A DNA stretch of 5,997 nucleotides from Bacteroidales bacterium (lineage in GTDB: Bacteria; Bacteroidota; Bacteroidia; Bacteroidales; WCHB1-69): positions 1 to 5,997 of the forward strand of contig JAISDH010000395.1 of NCBI GenBank assembly GCA_031264975.1, read 5' to 3'. The notes beneath the pieces were generated by a model. That model searched no databases and was not told the DNA's origin. It worked only from the letters and a program-made list of their open reading frames with translations. A program made the position numbers and the translations under genes. Below are positions 1 to 5,997 of this stretch, piece after piece (the stretch's first letter is position 1; the number at the start of each line of letters is the position of its first letter).

Positions 1-48
1 CCTTTTTCTGACTGTCTTTTGAAAATAAATGAATCGTAAACAATAACC

Positions 49-3000
49 ATGTACGACAAAATAATTCAATACATTACTGAACTCGACAAGATATATAAAG
101 CAGGAAATGCCACAGAACACACTTACCGTCCGGCATTGAAACAGTTGTTGGAAGAGATAACCACAGGTTTGACTGTTACCAACGAACCGAAACGTATTGC
201 CTGCGGCGCTCCCGATTACATTGTTTCCCGTGGAGAAATTCCTGTAGGATACATTGAAACAAAGGATATTGGCGCAGATTTAAACGGCAAGGCGAACAAA
301 GAACAATTCGACCGTTACCGGCAATCGCTCGATAATCTGATAATTACCGATTATCTTACTTTCCAGCTTTTTGAAGAAGGCAAGCAAATCATTTCCGTTA
401 CGATAGCCAAAGCCGATAAAACCAATATTACAGCCGATACAACACAGTTTGACGTATTTGCAGCGTTGATTAAGCATTTTACCGGTCATGAAGGACAGTG
501 GATTCAAACCTCGTTGCATTTATCGAAAGTGATGGCAGCCAAAGCGCGGTTAATGGCAAACATTATCGAAAATGCCTTGAACAGCAACGAAAAAGGCGGA
601 GACAATTCCCTTGACGGACAATTGAAAGGTTTTCGTGAGGTACTGATACACGATATTACCCACAAGGAATTTGCCGACATTTATGCCCAAACCATTGCTT
701 ACGGAATGTTTGCCGCCCGCCTGAACGACGAAACCACCCATACATTTACCCGTGCAAAAGCGGCGCAACTGATTCCTCATTCAAATCCCTTCCTGCGAAA
801 ACTGTTTCAATACATTGCCGGTTACGACCTTGACGAACGTATTTGCTGGGTAGTGGAAGATTTGGCTGATTTGTTCAACTATGTAGATATAAACAAAATA
901 GTTAAAGAATTTAACGAGACAAAACATGACCCGATTGTTCATTTCTATGAAACTTTCCTTGCCGAATATGATCCGGCGTTACGCAAAAGTAGGGGCGTAT
1001 GGTATACGCCATATCCGGTTGTTCAATTTATTGTTCAGGCGGTTGATGATATTCTGAAGCAGGAGTTTGGACTTCCGCAAGGTTTGGCTGATGCGTCAAA
1101 GGTAAAACGGAAAAAAACTGTCGCGCAAAATGGCGGAAACATAAAAGAAGAAGAAAAGGAATATCACCGCGTTCAAATCCTCGACCCTGCCACGGGAACG
1201 GGTACTTTTTTGGCAGAAGTGGTGCAAAATATTCATCGGCATTTTCAAAATCAGCAGGGAATGTGGCAAAGCTATGCCGCCAAACACCTGATACCGCGTA
1301 TCAACGGTTTTGAAATCCTGATGGCGTCTTATGCAATGGCGCATCTGAAATTGGATATGCAACTACAAAAAACGGGTTATAAAGCAGAGGATAATAAACG
1401 TCTGCGTATATATCTGACAAATAGTTTGGAGGAAGCTCATTCCAAAACAGAAACGCTCTTTGCCCAATGGCTCAGCGACGAAGCCAACGAAGCCAGCCAT
1501 ATTAAACAGGATGTTCCGGTAATGGTCGTGTTGGGAAATCCGCCATATAGCGGTGAAAGTCAGAACTCCGCAAAATGGATGGAACCTTTAATGCTTGCCT
1601 ACAAAAAGGAACCGTCAGGGATAAAATTGCAGGAGAAAAACTCCAAATGGATTAATGATGATTATGTGAAATTTATCCGCTTCGGACAACACTTAGTAGA
1701 AGAAAACGGCGAAGGTATTCTGGCGTATATCAATAATCACAGCTTTCTTGACAATCCAACCTTTCGCGGAATGCGCTGGAGTTTACTGAAAGCGTTCGAT
1801 ACGATTTATATTCTTGACCTGCATGGAAACGCCAAGAAAAAAGAAACCACACCCGATGGCAGCAAAGACGAAAATGTATTTGACATACAACAAGGCGTTT
1901 CCATTAATATTTTTGTAAAAACAGGACACAAAAAGACGGATGACCCTGCAAAAGTTTTTCATTATGACCTCTATGGTAAACGTTCGGAAAAATACAGTTT
2001 TCTATTGAATAATAATCTGAAAATCTTCAAAAAACATGCTTTGACATTGACCGAACCACAGTATTTCTTTACGAGGAAAGATTTTTCGTTACAGAAAGAA
2101 TATGAGAAAGGATTTAGCGTACAGGAATTGTTTCCTGTAAATTCAGTAGGAATAGTAACGGCAAGAGATAATTTCACAATACATGACACAAAACAGAGCG
2201 TAAAGAATACGGTAACAGAGTTTTTAAAATTAGATACTGAAACTGCTCGCAAAAAATTTAACTTAGGGAAAGATACAAGAGAATGGAGTGTTGTTAACGC
2301 AAAGAAAGATTTAACTTCCAGTCCTGATTTTGACAAGATAGTTGAAATCAATTATCGTCCCTTTGACATAAGATATACCTATTATACAGGATCTTCCAAA
2401 GGGTTTCATTGCAGGTCTCGTGAAAAAGTCATGCAGCACTTTTTGAAAGGTGAAAATGTCGGATTAGTATTAGGGAGACAAGGGCAAGTTGTTGGTTCAA
2501 TGCCTTGGAATTTAGCATTTGTGACTTCGCAAATAATAGATCTCAATATTTATTATAGAGGCGGAGGAATGTTTTTTCCGCTCTATCTCTATCCCCAATC
2601 CGGAAAACTTTTTGCCGACGAAAAACGGCAACCCAACCTGAAAAAAGAAATTGTAGATAAAATTGCTCGACGGATAAAATTGCAGTTTACAAAAGAAAAA
2701 GAAGAAACCAAAACTACCTTTGCCCCAATAGACCTTTTAGACTATATCTATGCAGCGCTACACAGTCCCTCATATCGAGAGCGCTACAGGGAGTTTTTGA
2801 AGATAGATTTTCCGTGTGTGCCTTATCCGCAAGACGCCGCACAGTTTTGGACATTGGCGTCATTGGGAGCAAAACTCCGTCGCTTGCACTTAATGGAAGG
2901 TATAGAAACATTGCCCGATATGGCAATTTACACCAAAGAAGGCGAAGACGAGGTAGAAAAGCCAACCTTCGAAAACAACAAGGTCTGTATTAACGGCGCT

Positions 3001-3198
3001 CAATACTTCGACAAAGTACCAACCGAAGCGTGGAACTTCTATATTGGCGGCTATCAACCCGCTCAAAAATGGCTCAAAGACCGCAAAGGACATAAGCTGG
3101 AATATGACGACATTGTACATTATCAAAAGATAATCACAGTTTTAATTGAAACGGGGAAAGTGATGCGGGAAATAGATGAAGTAAGAGAGAATAAATGA
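49..3198 (+). CDS. Single-chain restriction-modification enzyme (Type IIG/IIL-like, ISP-type specificity domain)
   Basis: This 1049-residue protein should both cut DNA and methylate adenine N6 at one recognition sequence. Residues 1-160 form a PD-(D/E)XK-type nuclease, with P55-D56 and E70-T71-K72 as candidate metal-binding residues. A helical linker follows (about 160-310). The methyltransferase starts near GVWYTPYPVV (316-325), with the SAM-binding motif DPATGTGTFL at 379-388 and catalytic NPPY at 497-500, the gamma-class N6-adenine signature. Residues from about 640 to the end form the target-recognition region; FPLYLYP (843-849) and IGGYQPAQKWLKDRKGH (999-1015) are hallmarks I know from Type ISP enzymes. 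Classical ISP proteins are about 1500-1600 residues with a helicase between nuclease and methylase; none is visible here, so a helicase-free IIG/IIL design is inferred. The ATG at 49 opens directly into the conserved N-terminus. An ATG at 29 stops after five codons. No separate methylase or specificity gene is visible. The recognition sequence cannot be read from the protein. Confidence 0.92.
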   Translation: MYDKIIQYITELDKIYKAGNATEHTYRPALKQLLEEITTGLTVTNEPKRIACGAPDYIVSRGEIPVGYIETKDIGADLNGKANKEQFDRYRQSLDNLIITDYLTFQLFEEGKQIISVTIAKADKTNITADTTQFDVFAALIKHFTGHEGQWIQTSLHLSKVMAAKARLMANIIENALNSNEKGGDNSLDGQLKGFREVLIHDITHKEFADIYAQTIAYGMFAARLNDETTHTFTRAKAAQLIPHSNPFLRKLFQYIAGYDLDERICWVVEDLADLFNYVDINKIVKEFNETKHDPIVHFYETFLAEYDPALRKSRGVWYTPYPVVQFIVQAVDDILKQEFGLPQGLADASKVKRKKTVAQNGGNIKEEEKEYHRVQILDPATGTGTFLAEVVQNIHRHFQNQQGMWQSYAAKHLIPRINGFEILMASYAMAHLKLDMQLQKTGYKAEDNKRLRIYLTNSLEEAHSKTETLFAQWLSDEANEASHIKQDVPVMVVLGNPPYSGESQNSAKWMEPLMLAYKKEPSGIKLQEKNSKWINDDYVKFIRFGQHLVEENGEGILAYINNHSFLDNPTFRGMRWSLLKAFDTIYILDLHGNAKKKETTPDGSKDENVFDIQQGVSINIFVKTGHKKTDDPAKVFHYDLYGKRSEKYSFLLNNNLKIFKKHALTLTEPQYFFTRKDFSLQKEYEKGFSVQELFPVNSVGIVTARDNFTIHDTKQSVKNTVTEFLKLDTETARKKFNLGKDTREWSVVNAKKDLTSSPDFDKIVEINYRPFDIRYTYYTGSSKGFHCRSREKVMQHFLKGENVGLVLGRQGQVVGSMPWNLAFVTSQIIDLNIYYRGGGMFFPLYLYPQSGKLFADEKRQPNLKKEIVDKIARRIKLQFTKEKEETKTTFAPIDLLDYIYAALHSPSYRERYREFLKIDFPCVPYPQDAAQFWTLASLGAKLRRLHLMEGIETLPDMAIYTKEGEDEVEKPTFENNKVCINGAQYFDKVPTEAWNFYIGGYQPAQKWLKDRKGHKLEYDDIVHYQKIITVLIETGKVMREIDEVRENK

Positions 3199-3295
3199 AA
3201 TATCTTGAGGATTGGGTTTTAGGCGCTTTCTATTCACGGCGTGTTATATTATAGTCTTGATTTCAGCCCTTTCAGTCTTAGGTGTTTCTCCCTTT

Positions 3296-3359
3296 TTCAT
3301 TTGTCTACTCGTTTACTCGTCCACTTGTATACTCGTCCACTTATCCGCTATTTCACTCG
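3296..3359. repeat. Degenerate 8-base tandem repeat, about 8 units
   Basis: Read in steps of eight from 3296, the units are TTCATTTG, TCTACTCG, TTTACTCG, TCCACTTG, TATACTCG, TCCACTTA, TCCGCTAT and TTCACTCG. The consensus is close to TYYACTYG; the seventh unit fits worst. The reverse strand reads CRAGTRRA. The array has no open frame of its own that looks real. I remember similar TCTACTYG/CRAGTAGA strings between genes in Bacteroidales genomes, but that is recall, not a search. The function is unknown; drift of a replication-slippage array is the simplest explanation. Confidence 0.75.
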
Positions 3360-3438
3360 TTCTCTGTTTCCGTTATAGCCATTTCTGCTTGTCTAAGTTG
3401 GCATTAGCTACAAAGCATGTCAACATAAAATTTCAACA

Positions 3439-3472
3439 ATTGCAAATGGTATTGAAATATTTGATAATTTTG
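3439..3472 (+). promoter_or_regulatory. Probable Bacteroidetes sigma-ABfr promoter for pyrG
   Basis: TAATTTTG at 3465-3472 matches the Bacteroidetes -7 consensus TAnnTTTG exactly. ATTG at 3439-3442, 22 bases upstream, is a three-of-four match to the -33 TTTG element. Transcription would then start around 3478-3482, leaving a leader of about 25 bases before the pyrG ATG at 3505. That leader is AT-rich and has no strong Shine-Dalgarno sequence, which is usual in this phylum. In AT-rich DNA such matches also arise by chance, so position relative to pyrG is the main support. Confidence 0.5.
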
Positions 3473-3504
3473 TACCTCATAAAATTTATATTAGAGAAAT
3501 CAAT

Positions 3505-5115
3505 ATGGAAACTCATTATATATTTGTAACCGGAGGTGTTGCGTCATCTCTTGGGAAAGGTATTATTTCGGCGTCATTGGCTAATCTTCTCATAGCAAGA
3601 GGGTATCGGGTTACTATTCAAAAGTTAGACCCTTACATCAATGTAGACCCGGGAACATTAAATCCGTATGAACACGGAGAATGTTATGTTACGGAAGATG
3701 GAGCAGAAACGGATTTGGACTTGGGACATTATGAAAGATTTACGAATATCCCTACTTCTCAAAAGAATAATGTCACAACAGGACGTATTTATTTGGATGT
3801 TATCACCAAGGAACGTCAAGGTTATTTTTTAGGACAAACAGTTCAGGTTATTCCACATATTACGGATGAAATTCAAAACAGTATCAAAGCATTGGGCAAT
3901 ACGGGGAATTTTGATTTTGTAATAATTGAAATAGGAGGAACGGTTGGAGATATTGAATCATTACCGTTTATTGAGGCAGTTAGACAATTGCGGTGGGGAA
4001 ATGCCGGTCGAACTGTCATTATACATCTTACGCTTGTTCCCTTTTTAGCCGCAACAAAAGAATTGAAAACCAAACCAACACAACATTCTGTCAAAACACT
4101 TCTTGAACAAGGACTTCAACCTGATATTATTGTCTGTCGGACAGAACACGATATTAATGAAAGTCTCCGTAAAAAGATAGCTTTATTTTGTAATGTTGAA
4201 CCACAATCTGTTTTACAGTCTATTGATGCAAAAAGTATTTACGACGTTCCTATTTTGATGTACAAGGAAGGTTTGGACAGGGAAGTGTTGCGAAAAATGA
4301 ATATTGTTTGTGATAAAGAGCCAAACTTGGATTATTGGAAAGAGTTTTTACGCAAATTGGAATACCCGAAACACAGTGTTACGATAGGATTGATAGGAAA
4401 ATATGTTGAGCTGAACGACGCCTATAAATCAATTATAGAATCGTTTACTCATGCCGGAGTAGCAAACGAATGCAAAGTAAAGATTGAGTTAATTCATTCC
4501 GAACATATTAATGAAGAGAATTATCAACAACAATTAGAACATCTGGACGCCATTCTTGTAGCTCCCGGATTCGGGACAAGAGGTATTGAAGGTAAAATTA
4601 TAGCCATTAAGTATGCTCGAGTAAACAATATTCCATTTTTAGGTATCTGTTTAGGGATGCAGTGTGCAGTTATTGAATTTGCCCGTAATGTTTTGAAATG
4701 GAAAGACGCCCATTCAACGGAAATAAATCCCGATACGCCATATCCTGTTATTGACATGATGGAAAAACAAAAGAAAATTTCCGGTATGGGCGGCACAATG
4801 AGGCTGGGCGCTTATCCCTGCGCCTTGAAAAAGGGTTCAAAGGCATTTACGGCATATCAGAATGAAAATATTAGAGAACGTCATCGTCATCGTTATGAGT
4901 TTAACAATAATTATTTAGCTGATTTCGAGAAAGCAGGTTTGGTGGCAACGGGAATCAATAAAAGCCAAAACTTGGTTGAGATTATTGAATTGCCTTCTCA
5001 TTTCTGGTTTGTTGGCGTTCAGTTTCATCCGGAATATAAAAGTACGGTCATGAAAAATCATCCGCTATTTGTCGTTTTTGTAAAAGCGGCTATGCAGTAT
5101 AAGAGTGGGAAATAA
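3505..5115 (+). CDS. pyrG: CTP synthase (glutamine-hydrolysing)
   Basis: PyrG makes CTP from UTP, ATP and glutamine, the last step of pyrimidine nucleotide synthesis, in the cytoplasm as a tetramer. The 536 residues match the family's usual length (E. coli 545). The N-terminal synthetase domain has the ATP loop GGVASSLGKGI (10-20, K18), K40, D72, E142, and GGTVGDIES (144-152). The C-terminal class I glutamine amidotransferase domain starts near 290. It has GKYVEL (298-303), the oxyanion loop APGFGTRG (353-360), nucleophile C382 in GICLGMQ, and the remaining triad residues H508 and E510 in FHPE. Every catalytic residue is present, so the enzyme should be active. The APGFG form, in place of the PGGFG of E. 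coli, is what I associate with Bacteroidetes. One mild oddity is GYFLG (106-110) where GDYLG is usual. The ATG at 3505 gives the standard N-terminus just before YIFVTGG. folP follows after 12 bases, suggesting co-transcription. Confidence 0.98.
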   Translation: METHYIFVTGGVASSLGKGIISASLANLLIARGYRVTIQKLDPYINVDPGTLNPYEHGECYVTEDGAETDLDLGHYERFTNIPTSQKNNVTTGRIYLDVITKERQGYFLGQTVQVIPHITDEIQNSIKALGNTGNFDFVIIEIGGTVGDIESLPFIEAVRQLRWGNAGRTVIIHLTLVPFLAATKELKTKPTQHSVKTLLEQGLQPDIIVCRTEHDINESLRKKIALFCNVEPQSVLQSIDAKSIYDVPILMYKEGLDREVLRKMNIVCDKEPNLDYWKEFLRKLEYPKHSVTIGLIGKYVELNDAYKSIIESFTHAGVANECKVKIELIHSEHINEENYQQQLEHLDAILVAPGFGTRGIEGKIIAIKYARVNNIPFLGICLGMQCAVIEFARNVLKWKDAHSTEINPDTPYPVIDMMEKQKKISGMGGTMRLGAYPCALKKGSKAFTAYQNENIRERHRHRYEFNNNYLADFEKAGLVATGINKSQNLVEIIELPSHFWFVGVQFHPEYKSTVMKNHPLFVVFVKAAMQYKSGK

Positions 5116-5127
5116 ACACTATTCAAA

Positions 5128-5976
5128 ATGACGACATTGAATTGCAAAGGCAAACTTATTCATTTTGATTCTCCCAAAATAATGGGAATATTAAACATTA
5201 CCGAATATTCTTTTTTCGACGGGGGGAAATATTATAACAATCCCGATAAATATTTGTTCCGAATCGAAAAGATGTTGGAAGAAGGAGCCGACATTATTGA
5301 CGTCGGATGTATGGCAACCAATCCTTTTGCAAAAGAATTGTCCGAAGAGGAAGAACTTCATGTTATGGAAACGGCGTTGAATAATATACTTCCCAAGTTT
5401 CCGGATGTGATTTTTTCGATTGATACATGGAGAGCTTCGGTAGCGCAAACAGCAGTAGAAATGGGGGTTTCTATCATTAATGATATTTCCGGAGGAGAAT
5501 TTGACGAGGATATGTTTATGGTAGCCTCTCAACTGCAGGCGCCTTACATATTAATGCATACTTCAGGACGTCCGGAGGTTATGCAACAAAAAACAGATTA
5601 TAATAACCTTGTCCCTGATATATTTCTGTACATTAGCAAACGATTGGAAAAACTTCGGTTACTTGGAGTAAATGACGTCATTGTTGATGTTGGATTCGGA
5701 TTCGGAAAAACAGTTCCGCAAAACTATACCTTATTAAAACACTTGGACTTATTTAAAGAATTGGACTGCCCATTGTTCGTAGGGCTGTCCCGGAAGACAA
5801 TGCTATATAAGCTCTTGGAAACAACGCCTCAAAATGTTTTAAACGCTACAACAATAGCCAATACAATTGCACTATTAAATGGCGCAGATATTTTGCGCGT
5901 ACATGATGTAAAAGAAGCCAGCGAAGCGGTGAAAATTGTTTCACAGTTAATGTTTTCACAGCGCGTTGCGCTGTGA
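5128..5976 (+). CDS. folP: Dihydropteroate synthase with divergent loops 1 and 2
   Basis: Dihydropteroate synthase joins p-aminobenzoate to dihydropterin pyrophosphate in folate synthesis and is the sulfonamide target. The 282-residue length and TIM-barrel motif order are normal. Pterin-site residues visible are N23 (MGILN), D58 (IDVG), D99 (SIDT), N118 (INDISGG), D187 and K194 (VDVGFGFGK), S221-R222-K223, and R257/H259 (RVHDV). LMHTSGRPEVMQ (142-153) is also typical. The oddities are in the loops closing over the aminobenzoate: loop 1 reads NITEYSFFDGG (23-33) instead of NxTPDSFxDGG, and loop 2 reads GCMATNPFA (60-68), where GxESTRPGA or GAYSSRPGA is usual, so the conserved arginine is asparagine. 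DPG has also become DVG (187-189). The gene starts 12 bases after pyrG with only a weak ribosome site. Its last eight codons lie in a hairpin. It is most likely an active but unusual FolP; a paralogue with a shifted role is possible. Confidence 0.93.
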   Translation: MTTLNCKGKLIHFDSPKIMGILNITEYSFFDGGKYYNNPDKYLFRIEKMLEEGADIIDVGCMATNPFAKELSEEEELHVMETALNNILPKFPDVIFSIDTWRASVAQTAVEMGVSIINDISGGEFDEDMFMVASQLQAPYILMHTSGRPEVMQQKTDYNNLVPDIFLYISKRLEKLRLLGVNDVIVDVGFGFGKTVPQNYTLLKHLDLFKELDCPLFVGLSRKTMLYKLLETTPQNVLNATTIANTIALLNGADILRVHDVKEASEAVKIVSQLMFSQRVAL

Positions 5977-5980
5977 AAAC
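5952..5980. terminator. Perfect 13-bp hairpin across the folP stop codon, possible terminator
   Basis: GTTTTCACAGCGC (5952-5964), a GTT loop (5965-5967) and GCGCTGTGAAAAC (5968-5980) form a perfect 13-bp stem with a GC-rich top and an A/T base. The folP stop codon TGA (5974-5976) is in the right arm. There is no run of T after the stem (CGGATTTATAG follows), so it is not a textbook intrinsic terminator in this direction. Position at the end of the pyrG-folP unit still makes transcript ending or 3' end protection the likeliest role. A third copy of the arm, GTTTCACAG at 5938-5946, could pair with the right arm instead. Confidence 0.6.
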
Positions 5981-5997
5981 GGATTTATAGCTTTCAG

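Larger units (their letters stand above)
3199..3504. other. Intergenic spacer, non-coding
   Basis: This 306-base gap separates the restriction-modification gene from pyrG. It holds a degenerate 8-base tandem repeat in its middle (3296-3359) and a probable Bacteroidetes-type promoter at its right end. I see no tRNA, no convincing hairpin terminator after the restriction-modification stop codon, and no credible protein. A TTG-started open frame crosses it on the + strand and runs into pyrG out of frame. It is rich in hydrophobic residues and partly made of the repeat, so I do not count it as a gene. Confidence 0.7.

Noticed and set aside
1..48. Possible promoter or end of an upstream gene before the restriction-modification gene
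   Set aside because: There is a TTTG at 18-21 but no TAnnTTTG at the right distance, and too little sequence to recognise an upstream gene.
1971..2351. 126-codon minus-strand open frame inside the restriction-modification gene
   Set aside because: It lies opposite a well-supported coding region, has no recognisable motif, and arises from the AT-rich block on the other strand.
3244..3300. Small minus-strand frame of about 18 codons starting MKKGETPKTER
   Set aside because: Too short, with no upstream signal beyond repeat sequence and no known match; likely chance.
3212..3529. Hydrophobic 105-codon open frame on the + strand between the restriction-modification gene and pyrG
   Set aside because: It starts with TTG, runs through the 8-base repeat and promoter, and overlaps the start of pyrG out of frame. 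Its hydrophobic look comes from T-rich sequence. No recognised family.
5211..5226. T6 and G6 runs in folP as a possible frameshift or phase-variation site explaining the odd loop 1
   Set aside because: The frame is correct on both sides (NIT before, DGG after), the odd residues lie before the runs, and the runs are too short to suggest phase variation.
5191..5532. 113-codon minus-strand open frame inside folP
   Set aside because: It is the complement of clear FolP motifs and has no domain of its own.

Overview
The window looks like chromosomal DNA from a moderately AT-rich member of the Bacteroidetes, probably the order Bacteroidales. The evidence is the APGFG form of the CTP synthase glutaminase loop, a TAnnTTTG-type promoter element, weak Shine-Dalgarno sequences, and a degenerate 8-base tandem repeat of a kind I remember from Bacteroidales intergenic DNA. 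The genus cannot be fixed from this sequence.

Layout, left to right. Bases 1-48 are a short leader with no assignable feature. Bases 49-3198 hold one long single-chain restriction-modification gene. Its product has an N-terminal PD-(D/E)XK-type nuclease, a central N6-adenine methyltransferase (DPATGTGTFL, NPPY) and a C-terminal target-recognition region of the Type ISP kind, but no helicase. Bases 3199-3504 are non-coding and contain the 8-base repeat followed by a probable pyrG promoter. Bases 3505-5115 are pyrG (CTP synthase). Twelve bases later comes folP (dihydropteroate synthase, 5128-5976). Its last codons and stop lie inside a perfect 13-bp hairpin that may act as a terminator.

All three genes are on the + strand. 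pyrG and folP are probably one transcription unit: one makes CTP, the other the pteroate core of folate. The restriction-modification gene is a self-contained defence gene separated from them by the repeat-bearing spacer and probably not functionally linked.

No wholly new system is evident. Three points deserve a second look. First, the dihydropteroate synthase keeps the pterin-site residues but has altered both mobile loops that shape the p-aminobenzoate/sulfonamide site (TEYS for TPDS, and ATNPF where STRPG or SSRPG is usual). Second, the recognition region of the restriction-modification enzyme is much more AT-rich than the front of the same gene, as expected from domain exchange. Third, the hairpin overlaps the folP stop codon.
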